Assembly: GCF_031769195.1 (NCBI RefSeq)
Contig: NZ_JAVHNP010000004.1
Coordinates: 1 to 64,000, forward strand
From: Vreelandella sp031769195
Lineage (GTDB): Bacteria; Pseudomonadota; Gammaproteobacteria; Pseudomonadales; Halomonadaceae
Reading direction: 5' to 3'
DNA: 64,000 bases
The notes beneath the pieces are model-generated. The model was given only the letters and a program-made list of their open reading frames with translations, did not search any database and had not been told where the DNA came from. Positions 1 to 11,050 of the stretch are shown here, in pieces (position 1 is the stretch's first letter; every line of letters starts with the position of its first letter). The translations under genes were made by a program, and so were the position numbers.

Positions 1-2849
<2,849 letters not shown>

Positions 2850-3064
2850 GTTGTTTACTCCGCCCACCGCTACATTTAAGGGGTCGCCGCGTTGGTAAGC
2901 ACTCATGAAAATAAAGTGCCATTAGCAGCATTTTGTACCAAGGCTAGTCCTGTTAACGGCGGATTTATATTGTACCGGTGGACAGTACCTACTTAGAGAG
3001 CGGCAGCTATTGCAGAGGGTTTTGAAACACTACAGATGTAGGCGTTTAAAGGAGCGCGAAGAGG

Positions 3065-4840
3065 TTACGCGTTTGCGACCTTGAGAGCATCATAGGCTTT
3101 TATGATCCCATCCAACATATTCAGCGCGCCTGAATCGTTGTGCGTTTGGCATCGCTGGCAAAACTCGTGGGCGCGGGCGGCTAAGGCAATGTAATGAGAT
3201 GCTTTTTCTGGTGAAGCAAGCATTAACCACTCTTGGCTTTCGCTCAGCCCTGACCACTGCACGCTCACTACCTCCAATACTTCTTTGTATAGTTTGGCAG
3301 AAAGCGGCCAGTGGGTACCCAGCGAATCATAGCTCCACCCCTGCCAATCCAGCAGGAGTGGGTGCTCTCCAAGCATGGCGAAGCGGGCGCTAGCGGGGTT
3401 ATGAAGGGTGAGGCAGTAAGGCACTTTTTCCACGGCGGCAATGATATGAGGCCAGCGCTGCATAAACGGTCCTACTTGGAAGGCCTGCTGGTCGGCGTGA
3501 GTTAAGTAGCTAAAGTGATTGCCCTCTATTTTTTTCATGCGCTCTGGAAGGGAGGCAAAGGTAGCCATGTATTGCGTATGCAGCGCATCTGACAACGGCA
3601 CCTGCATAAGGGATTGGCGAAGCGATGGCATCCAAGGCTTACGCTCTTCTGAGTTTAACCACCTAGGCTGCGGCTCCCCCATCTCCAGGAGGAGGTAATA
3701 GCACCAGGGCAATCGTCCATGGGCGCGCAGTATCGGCACCGTTAGCTGTGTATCAAGACGGAGGCCACCCACCTCTGTTAAAAGTGCGCTTTCGTGTAGA
3801 GCTTCATTTTCCCGCGACGGTTTGTAGCACTTCAGCAGCCAGAAGTGAGAGTGATCGCTATCCCCGACGACACGAACGAGCACCTGTGCAACCGATCGGC
3901 CATGTAATAAACGACACTCTTCGATGTGATACGACCAATGATGGCCACATAATTCAGCCATCCAACCTGTCAGCCATTGTGGCAACACGCTTGATTCAAA
4001 ACGTTTAACAAAGTCGGTAGTCTCTAAGAGCGAAACATGCCGATCACGCGGCAGTAACAGCATATTAATAGACTGAAAATGTTTGATCACACCCAGGCAG
4101 TTGACTAACCCGTTCAAGCTGGCCGCCATCATCTGGCGCATTGATATCAGTAAAATAAAAAGTGTTAACAACGGGCGCACAGATCCATATACGTAATCTA
4201 GCACTAAGATGAAAAAGCCTAACGCAAAACTGATATTGATCACGGTGAGGACATTACTTTGCAGCATGTCCTGAATGAACTGTACTTTTTCATAACGATA
4301 GTAGTGCACAACAACGGCTGCCAATATCAGCACACACATGGTCGTAAGCAACGCTAGCAGTGGATGCAATAGAGCAATCACGAAACAAAACAGCAAAGCT
4401 ATCAGCGTAGAAGACAGCGCACCCAACACTACGGTGAGTACACGGCTACCCAGCAAACGGTGATTGGCAACCAGTCGCGTTTTATTTAGAGAGCGCAGTA
4501 TGGTGCTGAAAAAATGGGCGATGGCACGTCTGATTAGCCACTGCAGTAGGGCATATGCGCAAAAGCAAACAATAGCTAACGTTAACAAAATAGCGATTTG
4601 ATCTTGATCACTGTAGGTGCCTGGCATCCCTCCCGTCAGGCGGCTTTGACCAGTCATCAGCACCTGAAGCAACTGCCATGGTAAGACCAGACTTGCTAAC
4701 AAGAGCACCTGCGACGCCACCTGCATCATCAGAATGGTCAACACACGCCAACGAAATGGCCATAGCACTTCACTGGCCAGTGCTATCATCAACGCGCGGA
4801 TTTGTGATTGGTGGGCGGCCTGCCCTTCTCTTCCTGACAT
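3065..4840 (-). CDS. Membrane protein: ABC-exporter-like membrane domain fused to degenerate kinase-like domain
   Basis: Unrecognised protein of 591 residues. Roughly the first 280 residues hold about six hydrophobic segments spaced like an ABC exporter membrane domain, but no Walker A, Walker B or ABC signature follows. The rest resembles the APH/choline-kinase fold: LLKCYKPS may stand for the ATP-lysine strand, and LTLHNPASARF...LLLDWQGWSYDSLG for the catalytic loop and metal-binding Asp. The usual HxDxxxxN loop is changed to HNPASARF, so catalysis is doubtful. I chose ATG at 4840, 10 bases after the peptidase stop; an in-frame TTG at 4870 would overlap that gene. It is the last gene before the adhesin, 215 bases away. 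A sensing, scaffolding or glycan-linked role is inference only. Confidence 0.6.
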   Translation of the reverse strand: MSGREGQAAHQSQIRALMIALASEVLWPFRWRVLTILMMQVASQVLLLASLVLPWQLLQVLMTGQSRLTGGMPGTYSDQDQIAILLTLAIVCFCAYALLQWLIRRAIAHFFSTILRSLNKTRLVANHRLLGSRVLTVVLGALSSTLIALLFCFVIALLHPLLALLTTMCVLILAAVVVHYYRYEKVQFIQDMLQSNVLTVINISFALGFFILVLDYVYGSVRPLLTLFILLISMRQMMAASLNGLVNCLGVIKHFQSINMLLLPRDRHVSLLETTDFVKRFESSVLPQWLTGWMAELCGHHWSYHIEECRLLHGRSVAQVLVRVVGDSDHSHFWLLKCYKPSRENEALHESALLTEVGGLRLDTQLTVPILRAHGRLPWCYYLLLEMGEPQPRWLNSEERKPWMPSLRQSLMQVPLSDALHTQYMATFASLPERMKKIEGNHFSYLTHADQQAFQVGPFMQRWPHIIAAVEKVPYCLTLHNPASARFAMLGEHPLLLDWQGWSYDSLGTHWPLSAKLYKEVLEVVSVQWSGLSESQEWLMLASPEKASHYIALAARAHEFCQRCQTHNDSGALNMLDGIIKAYDALKVANA

Positions 4841-4850
4841 CAGCGGCTTA

Positions 4851-5885
4851 CTACTCCATAAGAGGGGCAATTAATTGCATAAACGCCTGAAGTTCATCTG
4901 GCTGCGATGCGTCTGGGAGATACGCCGATACCGCTGTATGTAAAGCGGAGAGAATAGCGGGGTTATGTCTTAGGCTGCGCTGCTCCGCCTCGGCCCAACC
5001 ATACACGGGCCACTGCTCTCGATGAGAAACTGCCACTCCTGCTTGATGTAGTGCTGAAAACAGTTGCGGCATAAAAGCAGCACCATAAATGCGATCTAAC
5101 GCCACGATGGAGCGACCATTAAGATAGCGCTGATTGATCAGCGTCTCAGGAACAGCAACATCCCCCTGAGCGTCTAGCAAATAAAACAACCTTTGCCAAA
5201 AAGCAGCAGCGGCATAAGAAGATTGCATAACCGCTTCGAGCGCGTCGCTGTCGGCAGGTAGCGCTGGGGCTGGCTGCCCACCCCCACGGAACAGCGACTC
5301 CGACCAGCGTGCTAATCCCTCATGCAACCAAGCCTGCTTAAACATCATATGGGCGTTCTGATAGAGATGGAAAAGCTCATGAGCAGGGGTCAGATTGTGG
5401 GCCGCATCCACTTGCCCACCCAGTGCCATACGAATATGGCACTCTGGCACAGAGGGGTTGCGAACCACTTCATCATAGGCCTGGCCGCCCCGAGTTTGGT
5501 CAGTACGCAGAATCACCATCACAAAATCGGCCTGCTGGTAGCGGGGCATCTCCAGCGGGGGCGTCAAGTGGAGCACCTCTTGGTAGAGCACATCCGCTGC
5601 CGCTAGCTGTCGCTCTATATCTTCTCGCCGCACAAGGTCTATATCGCGTTGATGAACGGCATCCACGAAGAAATACACGCCATCACCTATGGCCTCCACT
5701 TGCGGGACAAGGGTTTGACTGGTTGCTACGGAGACGAGGGGTGGCTCACGCGAGAGAAGATGGCAGGTGCCAACTGGTGGAGACGCAACAACCTGCTCTG
5801 CCATGGTCGGCGCTAAGCTCCACACAGCGCTGAGTAGTAGCAATGCCCCAACCTGCAATGCGGTCACCCACCAGGGCTTAGTCAC
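4851..5885 (-). CDS. Exported HExxH metallopeptidase-like protein
   Basis: Predicted 344-residue exported protein. With the GTG start at 5885 the N-terminus is a short positively charged stretch, a hydrophobic segment and a TMA-EQ cleavage-like site. HELFH at about 169-173 and the Glu of HEGLARW at about 189 form a gluzincin-type zinc site (two His plus a downstream Glu), as in peptidase MA-like families. GTG overlaps the stop of the upstream ligase-like gene by 8 bases; an upstream ATG at 5924 is also open but would spoil the signal peptide and overlap by 47 bases. Neither start has a clear Shine-Dalgarno. Position in the adhesin operon suggests an envelope role, perhaps on the adhesin or cell wall. 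Substrate unknown. Confidence 0.65.
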   Translation of the reverse strand: MTKPWWVTALQVGALLLLSAVWSLAPTMAEQVVASPPVGTCHLLSREPPLVSVATSQTLVPQVEAIGDGVYFFVDAVHQRDIDLVRREDIERQLAAADVLYQEVLHLTPPLEMPRYQQADFVMVILRTDQTRGGQAYDEVVRNPSVPECHIRMALGGQVDAAHNLTPAHELFHLYQNAHMMFKQAWLHEGLARWSESLFRGGGQPAPALPADSDALEAVMQSSYAAAAFWQRLFYLLDAQGDVAVPETLINQRYLNGRSIVALDRIYGAAFMPQLFSALHQAGVAVSHREQWPVYGWAEAEQRSLRHNPAILSALHTAVSAYLPDASQPDELQAFMQLIAPLME

Positions 5886-8800
5886 GTGAAGCGTCGGCAA
5901 ACAATGAATAAAGACCGACCCCATGAGACGCTTTCACCAGCACGTTGTCACCCGGCTGTAAATGCTGAATAAGTGCCTCTTTAAGCGCTTTTACATCAGG
6001 ATAGTGAATAACGTCCCTGCCCCATCCGCCTAATAACGACACCAGCGTTTGGCAAAGCGGGCCACATAGCAGCACTCGTCGGGCGCCTACTGCACTGATG
6101 TGAGGTACCAAGCGCTGATGTAGCCGGACGGATTCTTCCCCTAGCTCCAGCATATCTCCAAGGATCACTATCTTTTCATCAGCCTGAACAGGCAGTGCCG
6201 CAAATGCTTCTAAGGCCATCCCCATCGATAGAGGATTCGCATTGTAGGCTTCATCGTGCACCGTAACAGGTATGCCGTGGTAGCGAAGGTATTTGACCTC
6301 GCCTCTACCGGCAACTGCCTGAAAGGTGCTCAAACGCTCAATCACCGTAGGCATGTTCAAACGATCATGCCGTGCCACTGCCAATACCGCCAGCGCGTTC
6401 AGAAGCATGTGACGACCGGCAGCGCCCATAGTCACGGGATATAAAGTATCACTGATACGCACTAGGCCAGTCTTAGCGGCATGCTCTACCAGCCGTATAT
6501 CTGCCTCAACGTGCTCTCCAAAGCTTATAACGTTTAAGCGATGATGCCTTGCCTGTTGTGCCAAGTACTCATAATGCGCGCTATCTCGATAGAGAATGGC
6601 GACACCTCCTGGCGACATACTTTTGAAAATTTGAGCTTTCTTGCGGGCGATTTCTTCAAGTGAGCGGTGGTAAACAAGATGAGAGGCCGCAATATTGGTA
6701 ATAATGGCGAGATCAGGTCGTGCCAGCGCCGTATTCACTGACATGGAACCGATGGCCATTTCGACCGCCCAGTAATGGGCCGATTGCGGCATGGAAGCGA
6801 TATTCCAGGCAACTCCCACGGGTAAGTTTGCGCTCCCGCGACTATACCCAACCTCATGTTCGCCACGCAGTGCATGCGCCAGCATCGCCACGACCGTGGT
6901 CTTCCCGGCACTGCCGGTGACACCGGCCACTCGACCCAGAAACTGGTTACGTTGGTGCTGACCAATCGATAGCACCGCTTTGCGTACGTCAACCACCTGA
7001 AGCACAGGAACGCCCGCCTCACGATACGCGCTCGCCTCTTCACACAGGACTGCAGCAGCACCATTATCCACCAGTGCTTGTACCGCTTGAGCGGATAAAA
7101 ACCCCACTGCGGACTTTCCACGTGCAACAACGATATCGCCCGCTTTAAATAATGCAGGATGGCAGCATAAACCGCTTGCCTGCCAGCCTACCGGAGGTGC
7201 CACACTCCAATGACCTTTAGCTGCCATCTCCAGCGATTCTGCATCTAATACGCCTCGCTCCAGCGGGCGGATAGTCGCCTGCCGCCCATTCAGAAGCATC
7301 TGTTGATAGGCCACTAAACCAGAGAGGTAGTGCTCAACATCATCAATGCGTACCCGAAAACCATGATGGCGGATAAAGAATCCATCGAGCACCGTATGAG
7401 GGGCTTTAAAATACATGGCCACTTCTGGCCAGAAAAAACCATTGAGCAAGTAGTTAGCTCGGGTATGCAGGGCCTGATAAAACTCATCAACGCTAAAGTG
7501 ATGTAGCACATCAGCGAACTCAGGCACGCTTTCCAACTTCAACAGCGTTTTATGAAACGCCATAGAGAGCTCAAGGAGTGTGGGGAACGTAGTAATGCGA
7601 TTACGGATAAAATCAACGTACCCAGCGACATTGCGCACAGCAAACTCAAAGTAGCGACGCTCCGGACGATACGCCAATAACTCATTCGTACAATAGGCCA
7701 ACCAGTGATCGTGAGCTTTTTCATGGCCATTGGCGATAAAATAATCAAACGCTTTCACTACACACTCTAACCACTGATGTTGCTGGGTTTGACCGTAAAG
7801 GCGCATCAGTGCAAACGCAGCTTCTCCATCGTAATAAATAATCCGCGTTTTCTCTTTGACTGATAAATCATCTGCATTGAGGACATGGACAAAGCTTCCG
7901 TCAGGCGCCTGCATACGCACAATGCCCAGTGCCAGCGCACTGGCCGTACTGGCATAACGCTCATCGCCCATTACCTGTTGATACTTAACAAAAGCGAGAA
8001 TCGCGACCGCATTGGCACCCAGCTTAATCAGGTTGCCCGTATCAACCACGTAGGCCGCCCCTTCGCGCTGAATAATATCTTGGGCACATAGGCTTGAGAG
8101 GGCCGCAATAATTTGCTGGCGTAACTGCGCTAGCTGCCCCTCATCAAGCAGCTGTTGAGCACGGCACGTTTCATAGCCTTCTAACAGGGCGTACGTACTG
8201 CTGGCATGACGGAGCACGTTATACGTGCCGATTTCACGATGAAAGCAGGGAAAATAACCATACACATAGCGGCCATCCCACTTTACTTGTTGACCTAAAA
8301 AGCGGGTAGAACGTGCAATGAGTGCTGCCGTGGAAGCCGCCCCTAGAGGGGCCACCTCTCGACGGCCCCAACATCGGGGCTGGGTACTCAACGCATGAAC
8401 GCTCGGCGCGTCACCGCTGATATCCACAAACACCCCTGCGGTAGAGAAACTCCAAACCGGCATATCATCCGCGAAGCGCGGCATTTGGCTGGAGCCATGG
8501 CGTGCCTTGAAGTAGCGCTCAAGATGCGCCTGATGAATATCTGCGTGCCCCACTTGGTGGCCTGCATACAGGCAGGCATTGGCGTTTAACTCCATTTCAC
8601 TCAGCAGCAGCCTTGGCTCGCGCTTCCCTTCAAATGCCAAACCACTGCGGAAATAACTGCGTTTGTAACGCTTTAGCTCTTGCTTGAAGTCATCCCAACG
8701 CCATTCACGAACCGCAAAGGGCCACTCGACTCGGCACCACACCAAAGGGTGTTGAAACTTATGCTGAAGGCGGTTCACCGTTTGCCATAAGAGGGGCCAT

Positions 8801-8997
8801 AGTTCTGACCAACGGCCTTCCTGCATACTAGCCACCTCTAACGCCACAGTGGCCACCTGAGCGCGTTGATAGCCGTCACTGACCGACACCAGCATCAATG
8901 GCTGAAACGCTGGTAGTGCTGCATGCCGGCTCAACCACATAGGCATTAGCGTGTCGCCTAAGCTTTCGAGCGCTAACTGTGTTCTAGAATCGCTCAT
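5878..8997 (-). CDS. Large fusion protein: helical-toroid-like N-terminus and MurF-like amide ligase C-terminus
   Basis: 1039 residues, no signal peptide. Residues 1-235 match nothing I recognise. Residues about 240-480 contain repeated helical hairpins such as GNLIKLGANAVAILAF and YYDGEAAFALMRLYG, typical of (alpha/alpha) toroid enzymes like six-hairpin glycosidases. Residues about 605-1039 are MurF-like: a UDP-binding-type first domain (PALFKAGDIVVARGK), P-loop GSAGKTT at 695-701, then NANPLSM and LGDMLELGE near 915-955, both MurF hallmarks. Mur ligases couple ATP hydrolysis to amide bond formation between a carboxylate and an amino acid or peptide. It is more than twice the size of MurF and sits in an adhesin operon, so housekeeping MurF activity is unlikely. 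The start ATG overlaps the regulator stop (TAATG). Family of the ligase half sure; function unknown. Confidence 0.75.
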   Translation of the reverse strand: MSDSRTQLALESLGDTLMPMWLSRHAALPAFQPLMLVSVSDGYQRAQVATVALEVASMQEGRWSELWPLLWQTVNRLQHKFQHPLVWCRVEWPFAVREWRWDDFKQELKRYKRSYFRSGLAFEGKREPRLLLSEMELNANACLYAGHQVGHADIHQAHLERYFKARHGSSQMPRFADDMPVWSFSTAGVFVDISGDAPSVHALSTQPRCWGRREVAPLGAASTAALIARSTRFLGQQVKWDGRYVYGYFPCFHREIGTYNVLRHASSTYALLEGYETCRAQQLLDEGQLAQLRQQIIAALSSLCAQDIIQREGAAYVVDTGNLIKLGANAVAILAFVKYQQVMGDERYASTASALALGIVRMQAPDGSFVHVLNADDLSVKEKTRIIYYDGEAAFALMRLYGQTQQHQWLECVVKAFDYFIANGHEKAHDHWLAYCTNELLAYRPERRYFEFAVRNVAGYVDFIRNRITTFPTLLELSMAFHKTLLKLESVPEFADVLHHFSVDEFYQALHTRANYLLNGFFWPEVAMYFKAPHTVLDGFFIRHHGFRVRIDDVEHYLSGLVAYQQMLLNGRQATIRPLERGVLDAESLEMAAKGHWSVAPPVGWQASGLCCHPALFKAGDIVVARGKSAVGFLSAQAVQALVDNGAAAVLCEEASAYREAGVPVLQVVDVRKAVLSIGQHQRNQFLGRVAGVTGSAGKTTVVAMLAHALRGEHEVGYSRGSANLPVGVAWNIASMPQSAHYWAVEMAIGSMSVNTALARPDLAIITNIAASHLVYHRSLEEIARKKAQIFKSMSPGGVAILYRDSAHYEYLAQQARHHRLNVISFGEHVEADIRLVEHAAKTGLVRISDTLYPVTMGAAGRHMLLNALAVLAVARHDRLNMPTVIERLSTFQAVAGRGEVKYLRYHGIPVTVHDEAYNANPLSMGMALEAFAALPVQADEKIVILGDMLELGEESVRLHQRLVPHISAVGARRVLLCGPLCQTLVSLLGGWGRDVIHYPDVKALKEALIQHLQPGDNVLVKASHGVGLYSLFADASRD

Positions 8998-9620
8998 TAC
9001 TGGGATACACGCTCAGCCACCGGCGCAAGCTTTAAGATCAATTGCAGCCGGTCGCGCACGGCTAGCTTTTTGAAAATAGCGCTCATGTGCGCCTTTACCG
9101 TTCGTTCGGTAATATCCAACTGACGAGCGACTTCTTTGTTAGTGGCACCGCGTGCCACCGCCAGCGCGACGCCTCGTTCACGCTCCGAGAGTAGCGCTAA
9201 ATATTCGCTATGCTGATAACGATCCGGCTCCACACGCTGCTGAAGGGCTTTAAATGAGCCTGCCAGCACCTTAGCAAGCAGCTCTTGGCCTACCCATACG
9301 CCTTTATTAGTGACCACTAGCGACACCTGACTCAGCACCTCTGAAGCGGCAAAGGTGTGGACATAACCGCGTGCGCCTAAATCTAACGCGTTAAGTGCCT
9401 CGCGGTCGTCAGGGTTATAACTCATAACGACAACGGCCGCTCCTCGCTCTGCTAATAAGGGCACCAGCATAGGCCACTCGTTTACAGAGGTAAGAATCCA
9501 AACCAGATCACCCTTGGCTACCTGATGGCAAGCATTGGCTGAAAGCGGTGCGATATCTTGAAACGCCTTTTTCCACCGCGCTTTTAAACTACCATCCGTT
9601 GTTATAAACCAGTGTTTCAT
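8997..9620 (-). CDS. LuxR/CsgD-like transcriptional regulator with degenerate receiver domain
   Basis: 207 residues. The C-terminal 65 form a LuxR/GerE helix-turn-helix (LSERERGVALAVARGATNKEVA, TERTVKAHMSAIFKKL). The N-terminal 130 keep the shape of a response-regulator receiver (VVVMSYNPDD, ALDLGARGY), but the phosphoacceptor strand reads DLVWILTSV without the usual Asp and the conserved Lys after GY is absent, so phosphorylation control is unlikely. Degenerate receivers with this architecture occur in the biofilm regulators CsgD and VpsT. ATG at 9620 overlaps the lapC stop by one base (TGATG) with GGGGGAG just upstream; an in-frame GTG at 9647 is less likely. Its own stop overlaps the ligase-fusion start by one base. 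Likely a local biofilm regulator. Confidence 0.8.
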   Translation of the reverse strand: MKHWFITTDGSLKARWKKAFQDIAPLSANACHQVAKGDLVWILTSVNEWPMLVPLLAERGAAVVVMSYNPDDREALNALDLGARGYVHTFAASEVLSQVSLVVTNKGVWVGQELLAKVLAGSFKALQQRVEPDRYQHSEYLALLSERERGVALAVARGATNKEVARQLDITERTVKAHMSAIFKKLAVRDRLQLILKLAPVAERVSQ

Positions 9621-11050
9621 CAGCGCTCCCCCATGGAATCTCGCCACGCCCTTAAAACAGGTTTCAGCATAAACTGCATCACCGTTCGCTTGCCGGTGAC
9701 GATATCTACTTGCGCCGTCATACCCGGTATTACCTGCAGCCGATCGGCCACACTTTCGTTCTCAAGACTGCGTACCCGCACTTGATAGAAGGTATTTCCT
9801 TCTTCATCCGTAATGGTGTCAGCACTAATGTGCTCAAGTTCGGCTTGTAAACCGCCGTAGATGGCGTAATCGTAAGCCGTCAGCTTGATAGTGGCAGGCT
9901 GGCCAGGATGCAGAAACGCGATGTCCTGCGGCGCAATACGCGCTTCCACCAATAGCTGGTCATCGGTGGGTACAATTTCCACCACTTCTTGACCAGGCTG
10001 AGCCACCCCGCCAATCGTATTGATGTGGATACGCTGAACAATGCCGTCTACCGGGGAGCGAATCTCTGTTAGGCGCACTCGGTCTTGTAGCCCAGTCCCC
10101 GACTGCTGCAAGGCATTTAAATCACCCAGCGCTTGGGCTAGGTCGTTACGCCACTCACTGCGTCGCTCTGCGCCTAACTCACGTAACTGCGTCTCGGCTT
10201 CTTCAACAGCCGCTTGCAAACGTGAAACAGCCGCATCTGCTTGATTACGCTCACCGCTGGCACGAGATACCTCACGCTGCAAGCGCAGCACTTCCACTTC
10301 AGAGACCGCGCCAGAAGCCAGCAGTGGGCGCGTTAAGTTCAGTTCTTGGCTAGCCATACTCGCTTCACGCCCGGCGGTATCTCGGCGCGCTTCGGCTTCA
10401 CGCAGCTCCTGCACACGCTGACGTATTCTGTCTTCTAGTACGTTTTCTTGTTCACGCAACTCTTCGCGACGGCTCTCATAAACCTCTCGCTCTTGCATCA
10501 CGATACTGGGTACTTCTTGGCGTAACTCTTCTGAAGGCTCAAAAGCCGTGCCCGTAGCCAGTGCACGCAGGCGCTCGGCGCGCGCCTCTAACGCAAATCG
10601 CTGAGCACGGTTTTCACGAAAGTCCGAGACGAACCGGGTGGGGTCAATCTGCATCAGCACATCACCTGCGCTGACCACTTGCCCTTCGCGTATCATAATC
10701 TGGTTCACTACACCGCCATCGAATGACTGGATTCGTTGGAGTTGACTGGCAGGAATCACGCGGCCAGCCCCTCGCGTCACTTCATCGATAGAGGCAAAGT
10801 AGGCCCACACCAGCAGCGCAATAATGGTCATTAGCACGGTGTAAAGGAACAGCCGTGCACGAATGGGCTCTTGCTGCATCCGTGCCCAGTCGGTGTCGCT
10901 CGCCCAGTCGCGATTGAGGTGAGCCGATGTCACCCGTTTAGCAAATAGGCGGTCCATAAAAGGTCGAAACGGCTTTTGCCCTTTCTCTGAAAAGCGGCCA
11001 ATGGCTTCGAAGCCTTTCTGCTCAGAGGTTGAGGAGGATTTACGCGCCAT
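9620..11050 (-). CDS. lapC: HlyD-family membrane fusion protein of type I secretion (LapC-like)
   Basis: Periplasmic adaptor of 476 residues linking the inner membrane ABC transporter to the TolC-like channel. A cytoplasmic tail of about 65 residues precedes one membrane segment (LFLYTVLMTIIALLVWAYFA), then the lipoyl half-motif (VNQIMIREGQVVSAGDVLMQIDP), a long coiled coil at about 145-305, the second lipoyl half (IRSPVDGIVQRIH) and the C-terminal beta barrel. The length fits the family. ATG overlaps the lapB stop by one base (TAATG), indicating translational coupling. Expected cargo is the adhesin encoded at 1-2849. Confidence 0.9.
   Translation of the reverse strand: MARKSSSTSEQKGFEAIGRFSEKGQKPFRPFMDRLFAKRVTSAHLNRDWASDTDWARMQQEPIRARLFLYTVLMTIIALLVWAYFASIDEVTRGAGRVIPASQLQRIQSFDGGVVNQIMIREGQVVSAGDVLMQIDPTRFVSDFRENRAQRFALEARAERLRALATGTAFEPSEELRQEVPSIVMQEREVYESRREELREQENVLEDRIRQRVQELREAEARRDTAGREASMASQELNLTRPLLASGAVSEVEVLRLQREVSRASGERNQADAAVSRLQAAVEEAETQLRELGAERRSEWRNDLAQALGDLNALQQSGTGLQDRVRLTEIRSPVDGIVQRIHINTIGGVAQPGQEVVEIVPTDDQLLVEARIAPQDIAFLHPGQPATIKLTAYDYAIYGGLQAELEHISADTITDEEGNTFYQVRVRSLENESVADRLQVIPGMTAQVDIVTGKRTVMQFMLKPVLRAWRDSMGER

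Noticed and set aside
5322..5833. Plus-strand open frames opposite the metallopeptidase gene
   Set aside because: Antisense shadows of a gene with a recognisable HExxH site; no ribosome sites or family features.
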